A stretch of 64,000 nt of DNA from Adenophora triphylla var. japonica (Eukaryota > Streptophyta > Magnoliopsida > Asterales > Campanulaceae). Every line of letters begins with the position of its first letter. Within the stretch, counting starts at the first letter, position 1. Position numbers and translations under genes: made by a program. The DNA lies in assembly GCA_022495995.1 (NCBI GenBank), contig JAFEMH010002509.1, positions 248,001 to 312,000 of the forward strand, written 5' to 3'. The notes beneath the pieces are model-generated. The model was not told the DNA's origin and did not search any database. It saw nothing but the letters and a program-made list of their open reading frames with translations. Of the stretch, positions 24,022-36,188 are shown piece after piece.

Positions 24022-24969
24022 TATGCTTATAAAGAATGGTTACAGTGTCAACTGGAAAAAAATAAGGCAAAATTAAATGAGAGATTTTTGGTCCCTTCAC
24101 CCTTGTTTTTTCAGTCACTGTTGGGGGAAGCAGTACACTTGGGAAAGCAAAAATGAAGGCACAAGAGGCACAAGAGGAGGGGAGGAGAGGGGAGGACCAC
24201 TCTACAAAGTGTAGCCTATGTAAACCTACCTACATGGACCAGTGTCCTTGCCTTTTCCCACTGTTACCCTCATTTATACTTGCATTTACTCATGCTTCCT
24301 AAATACAAACAAAACCAAAAAAAAAAAAAAAAAAAAATTTAAAAAAATTACCCAAAGGAAAATACAAAAATTGTTTTGAATGTGCACCACTAATGAAAAA
24401 CACAAAAATTTAAGAAATAATGTCAGTAGTAAAGCATGTGTTGTGAATATGAAAAGTGAGATAGAGAATATACATTTTCCTTTTTGAGTTTATGTAACTT
24501 CTAAAGGTATCCTTACTCATAAACTCCTTTACGGGTTTACGAGTCCACCACATCACCATTTTAATATTTTATGTATTCTTATTTCTATAAACCTTTAACA
24601 ATTTTTTTCCTTACACTCATAAATCTCTTCAAAAGCTTTTTAGAGACACCTTTTAAAAAAAACATTTATTTTGTTAAAAAATAAAAATAAACATTTATTT
24701 TGGGTCAGTAAATTACTGTTTTTTTTTTTTTAAGTAAAATATTCAATTTGCAAAAAAAAAAAAAAAAAAAAACACTTGAAAGCTGTCTGGAAAAAGCCGC
24801 TCCATCACAATGGAGCGGTTCATGAGTTTCTCACCCTATCCATTCTACATGGCACAATGACATGGCAAAAATCCATCTCAAAAACCGCTCTCTTTATATT
24901 GTTGTGGTTGCCCTAATGAGCCGCACGAAAAAATAAATAAGTGCAAGTTCAAAAAAGACGGAGGAAGTA
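24022..24969. other. AT-rich intergenic sequence with A-runs, no gene seen
   Basis: Long poly-A stretches lie near 24320, 24655 and 24755. No coding region or defined element was recognised. Confidence 0.6.
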
Positions 24970-25258
24970 CTCCCTCCGTCCCACTCCAACGTCACTTTTT
25001 ATCTAAAAGGGTGTCCTGTTTGAAGCGTCACCCTTTTCTAAAAACGAAATGTTTTATTAATATTCTATTATCCCATCCACTATTCCCTCCACTAATTCTC
25101 TCTCCTTTACACTCACAACACTTTTTAAATTCACTATTTCCTCCACTAATTATCTCTCCTATTTTCAAATTACACTCACAACATTTTTTCTTTCCACCTA
25201 TTTTCTTAATTTGTGTGCCGGACTAAAATTGGCGACGCTCTTGGTGGGACGGAGGGAG
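24970..25258. mobile_element. Stowaway MITE
   Basis: CTCCCTCCGTCCCACTCCAA at the left and TTGGTGGGACGGAGGGAG at the right are flanked by TA at 24968-24969 and 25259-25260. Confidence 0.92.
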
Positions 25259-25303
25259 TATATGTTAGTCTTTTCTTGATCTTGCAATGACATGAATTTC
25301 ATC

Positions 25304-25703
25304 TAGGGATGGCAACGGGGCAGGTTCGGGACGGTTTTTCATTTCCCAAATTCGTCCCCATAGTGATCTACCATTACCTGAACCCGCCCGCCCTGTGTTC
25401 GGCGTTACCCGAGCCCGCCCCATTTAACTCTCCTCGATAGTTATTTAAGTAATTTCCTATAAAAACACCTATAATTCAAGAACCCCTCTAATAATTTTCT
25501 ATATATTCAGGGCATTTAAGTAATTTTTTATAAGGCCTATAAGGACATTTAAATAATTTTCTATATTTTGGGGTGGGTTCGGGGCGGGGTAAACCCGAAC
25601 GCTCCAAAAATTCGAAGGATTTTCAAATTTGCATCCCAAACTCGGCCTATTAGAAACGGTCTTTTCGAATTTGAGACAAGTTCGAATTTTTTTGCCATCC
25701 CTA
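25304..25703. mobile_element. hAT-type MITE
   Basis: The inverted termini are TAGGGATGGCAA and TTGCCATCCCTA. Flanks ATTTCATC and GTTTCATC form a 7/8 match, consistent with the 8-bp target duplication of hAT elements. The interior is rich in CCCGAACCCGCCC and its complement, a common hAT-MITE feature. No transposase. Confidence 0.8.
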
Positions 25704-26091
25704 GTTTCATCTATTGGTCAAAGAGTTTATTTATACATGTCAAAAATTGTTGAATTAATAGGGCACCCATAATTTGAGAAACCTGTAGACTTATTCTTGA
25801 AGGAATGGTTGGGTTAGACATGTCCAAATAGAATCGAACAAATAGAATCGAGAACCGATGGAATTCGTGGGTAGAATCGAAATTGGGAATCGGCGAGAAC
25901 CGTGAACCGCTGAAACCGAACGTAACCGAAAACCGGATTGAAACGGTTCGAATACGAATCCACCATATTGGGAACCGAGGAACCGGCGAAACTGGGAACC
26001 GGCGGTTTCGAAATCGAGAACCGGAACCGGAAATCGAGAACCGGCAATTGATAAAAGTAAGTTAAATGTAATATTTAGCATTTATTTAGCA

Positions 26092-26247
26092 CTAGTAAAA
26101 GCTCGTGTTCGAGGACACATGATATTTTTTTAATTAAAAGTGAGGGCAAAATGGAAAAGGGACAACTTAGTGAGGGTAAAATGGAAAATTTTTTTTTGGC
26201 ACTATTCATACAATTATTCATTCCACTTTCCTCATTTATACTATAGA
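26092..26247 (-). mobile_element. Short Helitron-like element, copy 3, inverted, inside the hAT element
   Basis: Read on the minus strand it starts A|TCTATAGTATAAATG and ends TTTTACTAG|T. It shares CCATTTTACCCTCACTAA and CCCTTTTCCATTTTGCCC with copies 1 and 2. Confidence 0.5.
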
Positions 26248-26486
26248 TTTGTACTTGTAGTGTAGTGTTGTTTTATTTAAATTAGACTAGAATTTAGATA
26301 AATGTTGTAATATAGACTATAGAGGTATATGCTCCTATTGTCTACCCTTGAATTATAAAAGGGAAAGACTTGGTTGTCCCCCTCATTGTAATATTTTCAA
26401 TTATATTAATAAAATTATAAGGGTGCCCCCCTCCCCCTTTTTTTTCTAAAAATATTGTTAGAATTTTTATTCTATCTTTAATAATA

Positions 26487-27167
26487 CTCCCTCCGTCCCG
26501 GTAGATGGTTCACAGTTACTGTTTGCACGGGGATTAAGGAAAAAAATAATGATATAAATGTTGTGAGTGTAAAAGTAAAATAGAAGAGAGAATGAGTGGA
26601 AGGAATAGTAAATTATACTCCCTCCGTCCCAGACCAAGGGTTCATCTTTCCCTTTTGGTCCGTCTCAGACCAAGAGTTCATTTCCATAAATGGCAAGTTT
26701 TTGAATATATTTATACCCTTATCAACTCCATATATTTACAAAAAAATCATTCATTATACCCTTATACATTCTCTCTCCTATTTCCTACCACACATTTAAC
26801 TACTATTCCTCCCACTCATTCTCTCTCCTATTAAATATTTTTAACTTTTACATTCTCTCCTATTCCCTACCACATATTTAACTTTTACATTCTCTCTCAT
26901 ATTTTCTACCACACATTTAACTACTATTCCCTATTCCACATTTAACTTTTATTCATTTTTTAAAAAATTTCTTAAGAAGCGTGAAATCCACCTCATATAC
27001 CCATGGTCTGGGACGGAGGGAGTAATAGTATTGTGAGTATTAAAATAATGTAGGAGAGAGAATGATTGGATGGAATAGTAAATATTCTTTGCCATTTTAG
27101 AAAGTGTGCAGTTTGTAATGGGACGTCCAAAATAGAAAGTGTGCAGTTTGTAGCGGGACAGAGGGAG
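26487..27167. mobile_element. Outer Stowaway MITE split by an inner Stowaway
   Basis: Left terminus CTCCCTCCGTCCCGGTAGAT and right terminus AGCGGGACAGAGGGAG are flanked by TA. The internal AGGAATAGTAAAT and GAGAGAGAATGA segments resemble those of the Stowaway at 17423. Confidence 0.8.
26618..27022. mobile_element. Inner Stowaway MITE nested in the outer one
   Basis: CTCCCTCCGTCCCAGACCAA at the left and the complement CATGGTCTGGGACGGAGGGAG (its last 17 bases match) at the right are flanked by TA. Internal copies of CATTCTCTCTCCTATT and CTACCACACATTTAAC are repeated. Confidence 0.88.
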
Positions 27168-27572
27168 TATATACTAATCAAATTTTGTCCACTTCTCATT
27201 CTTTTCAAAAACATACTCCTCAAGTGAAAAAAAAAAACAGACATTAGTTAGCGTTTTTCTTGTCTTAAGAGGTTTGAATTTAAAAAAAAAAAAGAAAAAA
27301 AGTTAGATGGTGATGGAACCGATAGAACCGTTAGAACCGTAATCGGCGGATAGAACCGAAAACCGGGAATCAGATTAATATGCTTCGAATACGATTTCGA
27401 CTATTTGAAAATCGAAAATCGTCGATTTCGAAATTGAGAACCGAAATCGAAACCGTTTGGACATGTCTAGATTGGGGTAATAGTCATGAATTTGGCCACG
27501 TCAAAAAATGACTTGTAGACTTGTACTTTGGTGAAATGAGGTGATATGTCATTTTGACCTACTTTTGACCTA

Positions 27573-27811
27573 CTCCCGCCATCCCGTTTAACTTTTTTAT
27601 TTTCCTTTTTAATTTGTCTTATTATAAGGTTTATTATAAGGTTGTTAGTTAATTTATTATTTAAAATGAATAATATTATCCACTTGTTATTATTACAACA
27701 AAATTTTTTTGTTCACTTTCTTTCTTCAACTTTATTTTTGTACTCACAACAGTTATTTTTTCTTAATTTCCGTGTAAAAACTTAGAACATTAAACCGAGA
27801 CACGGTAGTAG
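27573..27811. mobile_element. Degenerate Stowaway-like MITE
   Basis: Left CTCCCGCCATCCCGTTTAAC and right TTAAACCGAGACACGGTAGTAG are weak inverted repeats flanked by TA. The termini are well diverged, so this is an older copy. Confidence 0.45.
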
Positions 27812-28339
27812 TATAATTGTTATTCCAATAGGAGCTTAACATAGTTAGAAACTATTAATTATTGGAACTGATGCAACAGTAAATTTTTCTATTGTTGTTT
27901 GTAGTTAATGATACATATCAAAACATTTTTCCAACGCTTTAGCATCAACTATTCAAATTAATTTGAATGGAAGTTGGTATGTTCTGCATGTATCAAATTA
28001 ATTTCAATCGTTGATTTAAAAAAAAAAATGTGTTCTGATCTGATCCATTGGTTATATTAGAGCATCAACATCTTTGCTACATCAGTTCCGCTTCTTAGAA
28101 ATCACAACTCATCTCTCTCTCTCTTTCTCTCTCTCACATTCACAGTTGCTTGCTAACCCTAAGCACAGAAAAGAGCCTCCCTCTAAACCCTTTTCTGTAG
28201 ACCCTGGCTATGTTGGACACTATGCTAGCTAGTAGAGACTTGTAGTAGTCCCCCCCATGCACCTCCCCCCACCCCCACCCCCACCCTCCATACACACACA
28301 CAAACACACTATCTACAAACCGTCCTATGCTTCTACAAT
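27812..28339. other. Left flank of the MULE, probable distal part of the MIR167 upstream region
   Basis: No gene is seen. It holds CT-, C- and CA-rich simple repeats (28110-28135, 28255-28310) and ends with the 9-bp target site TTCTACAAT at 28331-28339. It was contiguous with the sequence now at 45773 before the MULE inserted. Confidence 0.6.
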
Positions 28340-28383
28340 GAGAATTGTTATATAAACCCGTAAAATTGTTGAGTAAACCCGTA
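28340..28383 (+). repeat. MULE left terminal inverted repeat
   Basis: 44 bp, matching the complement of 45720-45763 with one mismatch at position 5. TAAACCCGTAA occurs twice within it. Confidence 0.95.
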
Positions 28384-28790
28384 AGTTGTATTTTTTAAAA
28401 ATGCCATCGAATGAAATGACAAAAATATTCCTAAATATATCCCCTCATTCACTAATGTTAAATAAATCCGTAAAATTGTTGAGTAAACCCGTAACCCATT
28501 TTCACCACCTTCTCCTCCCTCCCTCATCAATTTTCACCACCTTCCCCCTCCCTCCCTCATCAATTTTCAATCTCTTTTTTTACTTAATCTCTTCTTTTTT
28601 ATTTTTTTACTCCAAAAAAATTAACTCCTCCATTTCCTTCCTCTTCCTCTCCCAAAAACAAAATTCATACACATTTGTTCCAAGACAAGAGATTCAGCAG
28701 GCTCATCATGGATGCCCTACCATCGAATGTTAATGTAAGTTTTCTAACCTTTAAATTTGTTAAAAATGTCATTTCTGTTTCGTAGCTAGA

Positions 28791-29032
28791 ATTCGGCCAG
28801 TAGTGACCGAATATTTGTTAATTCGGCCACCCTACCGAAATTCGGCTATGGTTCGGCCACACCCGAAATTTTAAAATTTTCGGCTCCGATTTGCCGAATC
28901 CGGGCTATTTTTCGCCGCAGTGACCGAATATTTGAATTATTTCGGCCGATAGTGACCGAATATTTGAAATATTTCGGCCGCGCACTCCAAACAACCGTCG
29001 AAAATTCGACTACCACTGGCCGAACCTTTGTT
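28791..29032. repeat. GGCCGAA-arm palindrome cluster A, in intron 1 of the transposase gene
   Basis: About six interrupted palindromes with TTCGG(C/T)C and G(A/G)CCGAA arms, such as TTCGGCCAGTAGTGACCGAA and TTCGGCCGATAGTGACCGAA, fill most of the 341-bp intron (28735-29075). Confidence 0.85.
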
Positions 29033-29754
29033 TTTCTGCTTACACCTCCCTTATTGTTTTATTTAATTGTTGCAGTATTTCCTGGGTGACAACAACTATG
29101 TCTCGGTTGATTTTGAAAGCGTTTTGCGAGACTGCACCCTTAATTCACAATGCCCTTGTTTTTTCGAGGCAGGAAAATAATGCTTGAATGGGTGCGTAAA
29201 AGGGGGAAGAGCGTGGGTTTGTCATCGTAGTCGGTCGGTCGGTCGGATAACGGGAGCCGTAATTCCGCTCCTCGAATGACGCTTGTTTGTGATCGGGGGA
29301 GAAATACAAGGAAAACCAATCTCTGTCTCTCGGAACTGCCGCCAACCTTGAAATATTGGAATTGGGAAAAAAAAAGAAAAATAGAGAGAGCGGAACAAAG
29401 AAATGCGGTTGTAAGTTTCAGTTGAACGCCAGACAAGTCACGGTTGATGGTCAATGGCAATTAAAAGTGGTTTGTGGCTTTCACAATCATCCTATTTGCG
29501 AATCCATGTTGGGTCACTCTTATGTCGGTCGATTACTTAAATCAGAGGAGGAGTACGTGATAGAATTGTCACATGCAAATAGCCGGCCGAAGGATATTTT
29601 ACATGGATTAAAAGAGAAATTTTCGGAAAACAAGTCCATAATACGGACTATTTATAATGCGCGAGTGAAGAACAGGGCAACTGAGCGTGCGGGTCGTTCT
29701 CAAATCCAACAGCTCATGTTTAAATTGACCGAGCATGCTTATCACTTCGAATAT

Positions 29755-31316
29755 TGTTGGGTTTCGTGGGTCCATGCGCAGCGGAATAATGCAAAATTAA
29801 CTCGAAAACCCCAAGCCCTAGAATTCGTTCTAGATGATTAATTAAGAAAGATGAAATAGAAATACCAACCTTGAATGCTTTTGCCTTTGATAAACTTGAC
29901 CCGACTCCAGATTGAACGACCTTGTTAATCCTTGATGAACGAACGGCGAATCGTGAACTATAGATCTTGACGAGCGAAGATCCTCTATGTGTATCCACGC
30001 GAAGAACGAACCCTAGAACTCTTCTAGGAGGATTGCTAGATCCTATTGATTGAAACACCTTTCTATCAATGAAGAACAATGGATTTGGTGGTGTTTGATT
30101 CTCAATTCTCAATTGAAATCTCTCACTTTTGGTGTTTCTCTAAAGCCAAAACGTTCTAATGACGGCTAGGGCAACCAGGGGCAAGTATTTATACGTTACA
30201 AATAAAAGCCCTTTGCGAAAACCCTAAAATTAGGTCATTTACGTATCGATCCGGGCCCGACGGGACGACTCGTCCCCAGGGCACGAGTCGTCCCCTTTGC
30301 GCACAACCCATCGACCCGGCGTCCCTTCATAAGGCACGACTTGGCTTTGCTCGTGGGACGAGTCATCCCCTTTGGCACGACTCGTGCCCCAGAGCACGAG
30401 TCGTCCTCAGACACCCTACGAATCATCCGTCCCCCCTTAAGGGCACGACTTGGTTCACTTTGGGGACGAGTCGTCCCCGAGCCACGTAAAACCCATATTC
30501 TTCATTTTTGACAATTCGTTCGATGCGTGTGACCCCATAGGACCATACTATGTTGGCAATGAGTCCGATCACATCGATCCTCATAAGACATGAGCGGACT
30601 CTAGCAAGCCATCATGCCTACCCAAATAGTATAATATCAAGTTCGATTTTCCTACATAGAACATATCATAATCCCACGTCACACGATGTTATATTGAACA
30701 TGAGTCATGGTCCACGTCAACTCATATTGTTCAATGCTTTCTCGTTACCAAGTAAATTGATTAATCGAAGGATATTAATCACATTAATTCATTCGGGCAT
30801 GGCCATGCACTACGTCAATCTTACTTACGAGTGGCCAAGCAAACATCTCTCTTTACGAGGGACAATTTCCATCTTGACTTATCATTCTTCCCAACAAGAA
30901 TCATACCATGCCAATGATAGCCCTTATTGTCATCCGGTTAAAGACAACGTTAAACTATATCAAACATGATATTCATCGAGCGGAAGACGATGATAATCTC
31001 GTGTCGAAAGGATATCAATGATATGACTATATGAGATTTAATTATGACATTTGACCATGACATAAATCTCATAATGGGTCAAGTCCAGTACCTTGTTCTC
31101 TAACAAGTACCCATGAATCTAATGTGCATCTCCATGCATATAATCATCACATGATTATCCATTAGACTTCATACTAGTGCTTCATAAGTACTAGGGACAC
31201 GATTATTATAATTAAAAAACATGCAAACATATATAACAATCAAAGAAACAATCTCATATATAAATGAACAATGACATTACATAAAGGTCTATCTCTATAG
31301 GCCTAGGGCACTAACA
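29755..31316 (-). repeat. Copia-1 3' LTR
   Basis: 1562 bp, near-identical to 36189-37747. It contains the ACGACTCGT-core palindrome array at 30250-30490. Confidence 0.93.
30250..30490. repeat. ACGACTCGT / ACGAGTCGT palindromic motif array in the Copia-1 LTR
   Basis: About nine copies of G(G/C)(A/C)CGA(G/C)TCGT(C/G)CCC-like motifs occur in 240 bp on both strands, for example GGGACGAGTCATCCCC, GGCACGACTCGTGCCC and GGGGACGAGTCGTCCCC. A second copy of the array is at 36685-36920 in the other LTR. Confidence 0.85.
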
Positions 31317-31336
31317 CCTACAGTCTCCCACTTGCA
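31317..31336 (-). other. Copia-1 polypurine tract
   Basis: A purine-rich stretch AAGTGGGAGA on the minus strand lies just before the 3' LTR. Confidence 0.6.
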
Positions 31337-34214
31337 CTAGGCCCAATCATTCATGTATCTTATACCCATGGACCTAACATGACCATCATGTTTAGCTTGT
31401 GGTAAAGGCTTGGTGAGAGGGTCCGAGATGTTGTCATCCGTTGGTACCTTGCATATCTTGACGTCCTCCCTTTCACAGATTTCTCGAATGAGGTGGAAAC
31501 GTCTCAAAATGTGTTTGGATCGCTGATGTGACCTTGGTTCTTTTGCTTGGGCAATAGCACCATTATTGTCACAGAACAGCTCTATCGGGTTAGTGATACT
31601 CGGAACGACTTCTAAGTCACTAACGAACTTCTTGATCCAAACCGCCTCCTTAGCCGCATCCGATGCTGCTATGTATTCGGCTTCTGTTGTAGAATCAGCA
31701 ACAGTGCTTTGCTTGGAACTCTTCCAACAAACAGCACCTCCATTTAGCATAAACACAAAACCAGACTGCGATCTATAGTCATCTTTGTCAGTTTGGAAGC
31801 TTGCATCTGTGTAACCCTTTACAACCAGATCATCTTCCATTCCTCCAAATACCGAGAATACATCCTTAGTCCTTCTTAAGTACTTAAGGATATTCTTGAC
31901 AGCTATCCAATGGTTCTCACCAGATCGATCGGTATCTACTCGTTGCGCTTAGAGCGTACGAGACATCGGGTCTAGTACATAACATGGCATACATGATAGA
32001 CCCAATTGCCGAAGCATATGGTATATCACTCATCCTCTTTCGCTCATCATTTGTCTTAGGACAATGAGTCTTGCTAAGAGGAATGCCATGTCCCATTGGC
32101 AAGTTCCCTCTCTTAGAATTTTCCATGCGGAATCTTCTAAGGACCTTGTCAATATATGTACTCTGACTCAAACCAATCATCCTTCTTGATCTATCTCTAT
32201 AGATCTTGACACCAAGGATATAAGCCGCTTCACCCATATCTTTCATTGAAAAACATTTTTCTAACCAGGACTTTACGGTCTCAAGTGCGGGAACATTGTT
32301 TCCAATGAGTAAGATGTCATCGACATACAATACCGAAATAGCACTATGCTCCCACTTATCTTCTTGTATACACAAGGTTCATCTTCGTTTTTGATGAAGC
32401 CAAACTCTTTGACCGATTCATCAAAACGTAGATTCCGGCTTCCGGGAAGCTTCGCTTCAATCCATAAATGGATCTCTGCAACTTACACACTTTGTTAGAA
32501 TCCTTTGGATCGACAAACCCTTCAGCCGTATCATGTATACATCCTCAAGTAGGTTTCCGTTAAGAAACGCTGTTTTGACGTCCATTTGCCATATCTCATA
32601 GTCGTAATATGCGGCTATGGCAATTAGGATTCTAATAGACTTAAGCATTGCTACGGGCGAAAAGGTTTCATCATAGTCAACGCCATGAATCTGCCTATAC
32701 CCCTTAGCAACTAGCCTAGCCTTATAAGTATGTACCTTCCCATCCATGTCGGTTTTCTTTTTGAAAACCCACTTGCACCCTATGGTTTTTACACCTTCGG
32801 GTGGATCAATCAAGTTCCAAACTTGATTATCGTACATGGATTTGATTTCGGATTCCATGGCTCCTAGCCATTTGTCCGAATCAGGAGTGGACATCGCCTC
32901 TTGATAGGAAGTAGGTTCATCATTCTCAATGATTTCTACTTCATTACTTTCCGTCATGAGAAATCCATATCTCTCAGGTTCGGATCGTATCCTATCCGAT
33001 CTGCGAAGAACTTGTGTATCTTGAACCGGTTCCACAACAGCTTGTGAATTTGGTTCCGTCTCTACTATTGGCTCTATGTCATTTTCAGGTTTTTAAATTT
33101 CTTCAAGATCAATTTTACTCCCACTAGTTCCTTTAGAGAGAAACTCTTTCTCTAGAAAGACACCGTTTCGAGCAACAAACACTTTGTTCTCGGATTGGTT
33201 GTAAAATTGATATCCTTTCATTTTCTTAGAATAACCAACGAAAATACATTTATCAGATCTAGGTGCAAGTTTATGTTCAGAAACCAATTTCTTTACATAA
33301 GCCTCACATCCCCAAATCTTCATGAAAGATAAGATAGGCTTTCTTCCATGCCACATCTCATGTGGGGTTTTAGGAGCCGATTTAGTAGGGACCTTATTAA
33401 GTGTGAAAGCAGCTGTTTCCAGTGCATGTCCCCAAAAGGAAATAGGAAGGTTCACTTGACTCATCATCGATCGAACCATATCTAATAGAGTTCGATTTCT
33501 CCTCTCGGACACACCATTCCATTGTGGTGTTCCGGGTGGAGTAAGTTCTGAAACAATTCCACAACTTTTCAGATGATCGTCAAATTCTTGGCTCAAATAT
33601 TCACCACCTCGATCGGATCGAAGTGTTTTAATAGTTTTGCCAAGTTGATTTTGTACTTCACTTTGAAATATTCTAAATATCTCAAATGCTTCACTTTTGT
33701 ACTTCATCAGATAGACGTAGCCATATCTTGATAAGTCATCAGTGAACGTTATGAAGTACCGAAATTCTCCCCTAGCAATGCTATTCATTGGTCCACATAC
33801 ATCAGTATGTACGAGGGCCAACAAATCACTAGCCCTTTCACTACTCTTAGTAAAAGGTGCCTTAGTCATCTTGCCCAATAAACAAGACTCGCAAACATCA
33901 TATGATTCATAATCATATGAGTCTAAATATCCATCTTTATGGAGTTTAGAGATGCGTTTCTCGTTTACGTGCCCAAGACGGCAATGCCATTTATATGTGA
34001 CATTCACATTATTTGGTTTGGATTTCTTACTAACATGATAGACATTATCAACATTATTCTCAACATCCAAGACATAAAGGCCATTAAAAGAATGAGCAAC
34101 ACAATAAAGCATGTCATTCAAATAAATTGAAAATTTCTTATTCGCAATACGAAAATTGTAACCCTCATTGTCTAAACATGAAATAGAAATAATGTTTCGC
34201 TCAAATCCTAACAT
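31337..34214 (-). pseudogene. Copia-1 integrase, reverse transcriptase and RNase H, broken
   Basis: Integrase (34214-33093) shows the zinc region W-H-C-R-L-G-H ... C-E-S-C, the core V-H-T-D-V-C-G-P, and N-G-V-S-E-R-R-N-R. A TAA near 33090 ends it. RT (33035-32457) includes K-A-R-L-V-A-K-G-Y and D-V-K-T-A-F-L-N-G. After a frame change the catalytic V-L-Y-V-D-D is intact (31917-32375). RNase H (31840-31337) has D-A-S-F-Q-T-D, E-A-E-Y-I-A-A-S-D-A and K-H-I. At least four frame breaks separate the pieces, so no polyprotein can be made. Confidence 0.88.
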
Positions 34215-35283
34215 AATAACAGTTATTTAAAACTAAAATTAATCCGCTTGGTAAAGTGACTTCGTAAGTCCCTACGGCCAATGCAGCAACTCTTGCTCCA
34301 TTTCCAACCCGTAGATCTACTTCACCCTCTTTGAGCAACCTCCTATTCCTTAGTCCCTGCACATTTAGGCAAATGTGAGATCCACATCCGGTATCTAATA
34401 CCCAAGAACTAGAGGTAGAAAGTAAAATATCTATCACATAGATACACAAGTCATGGCAATCTCATTGCCCTTCTTCTTCGCTCCTTCCCGATAAAGCTTG
34501 CGCTACGCCTCCAATGCCCAGCTTTCCTTGCAATGGTAGCACACCGCATCCTTTTGGGAATTGGGTTTAGGCTTCTCGAACGGCAACCTTTGCCTCCGGT
34601 TTAGCAACTTTTGCTTTACCCTTGTTTTTGAACCCCTTTCCTTTATTCACCATCAACACTTGATTGGTTTTCTTGGTAATATTGTTCTCCGCATTCTTTA
34701 GCATCCCATGCAATTCAGACAGAGATTTATTCATCCCATTCATGTTATAATTCGTAACAAACCGATTATAACTTTCAGGAGTGAATGCAATATCATATCC
34801 GTAGCGCCTCTAACTGGATAGGATATCCAAGCCTCTCAAGATGTTCGAGGTGACCCTTCATTTTCAACACATGAGGCCCAACCGGTTGTCCTTCAATCAT
34901 CTTGCATGAATGAAGAGCCTTCATAGTGTCAAACCTTTCCGTACGTGCTTGCAATCGAACATTTCCTTCAAATGATTTTCCAAATCATAGGCTTCCATGT
35001 GTACAAGGTCCTTCGAAGAGCCTTACACATGGTAGCAAGCATCGTGCAACCAACATCAATAGAATCATCCACATGCTTCTTATGTTGGTCCCTTTCCGCT
35101 TTAGTTGCATTAGCAGCAGGCTCGGGTGGAACGGGTCCATCGAGAATGTACAACTTCCTTTCCTGTTTGAGAATAATTCCCAAACTGCGGATCCAATCCA
35201 CATAGTTGTTGCCATTCTCCTCTAACTTGTCCTTCTCAAGGACTGATCGTAGTGACATGTTTTGATTATTGTTTACAGCCATT
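34201..35283 (-). pseudogene. Copia-1 gag and protease, broken
   Basis: Gag starts at M-A-V-N-N-N-Q-N-M-S (35283) and continues W-I-R-S-L-G-I-I-L-K to about 34970, where the frame is lost. Between 34860 and 34450 gag continues only in fragments. Protease at 34449-34201 has the W-V-L-D-T-G-C-G-S-H-I-C active-site region (Asp present) and breaks before the integrase part. Confidence 0.8.
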
Positions 35284-36174
35284 GATCTACAAAGATATGC
35301 AACAAGATATGAACACATATAAGTACCAATTCATTTAAGAGATTAATTAACGTATTTCACAAATACTCCCACTAAATTATATAACCTTCTTATACAAACA
35401 TGTATAATATAATTTAATAGGCTAAGACCCAACTTTAATTTAATTTCAAGTCGGCTATGGCACGACTGCTCAAAATTAAACTAAAAAGGTAGATAACATT
35501 TATCAATCATATCTATATATGACTCTTAGATCATTATGAGATTATAGACATCATATGTCACATGTTTCAATCTCATCTTATGCCTTAGGCCCAAAACCAT
35601 TTTGATAGCCTAATTGAGTTCAACCATGTTAAACGTATAGCAATCACTATTTGCTCATCTTGATCATACAAAGATAGAATCAATGTACCTCGCTGTGGCG
35701 TAGCCTACATGAAACTATCCGTGTACTCACAAGTGTTTAAACATGGGTGGCATAAAACAAACTCAAATTACAAAGAAGGTTCAATTTTTCATGCTTATCA
35801 ATTACATGCCAAGGTTGATTCATGAAAACTATATGAGCATAATTATAAACGTGGAATGATGCAACACAAATCATATTTGATCAGTAATTACTAGTACGTG
35901 GCATCGTATCCAAAGTTATCCCACACTTCCCAGAAGTGCCTGCGGGGAAGGTCTTGGCTTCCAGCCTATATACTAAGTAATACATCAAAATCCATATTAT
36001 AGATTAATCACATTAATCACATAATTCAATTCATAATCATGGCATATCTACATATACAATTACTTCCATAAGCAAATCCCATATAAATTCATATTCTAGA
36101 TCATGCACATCATGAAAATTCATATAATCACATTACACAATTATCATGATTATCTAACTAAACATCATGAACGA
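35284..36174 (-). other. Copia-1 untranslated leader
   Basis: About 890 bp between primer-binding site and gag, with no ORF of note. This is the packaging/leader region by position. Confidence 0.6.
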
Positions 36175-36187
36175 GGCTCTGATACCA
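36175..36187 (-). other. Copia-1 primer-binding site
   Basis: TGGTATCAGAGCC on the minus strand, the standard tRNA-iMet-complementary site of plant Copia elements, one base inside the 5' LTR. Confidence 0.9.
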
Positions 36188-36188
36188 C

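Larger units (their letters stand above)
25815..27469. mobile_element. hAT-type non-autonomous element, host of several nested insertions
   Basis: The termini are TAGACATGTCCAAA and its complement TTTGGACATGTCTA. Flanks GGTTGGGT and GATTGGGG match at 6 of 8. Both ends are rich in GAACCG / GAATCG repeats (25830-26045 and 27315-27460). The middle holds a Helitron-like element and two nested Stowaways. Confidence 0.75.

Noticed and set aside
28791..29032. Possible CRISPR-like or satellite array from the GGCCGAA repeats
   Set aside because: Spacing and unit length are irregular, the genome is a plant, and the motif is an interrupted palindrome rather than a constant repeat with unique spacers.
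30550..30969. 139-residue ORF (and its twin at 37108-37401)
   Set aside because: It lies in both copies of the Copia-1 LTR on the non-coding strand, has no recognisable domain, and differs in length between the copies.
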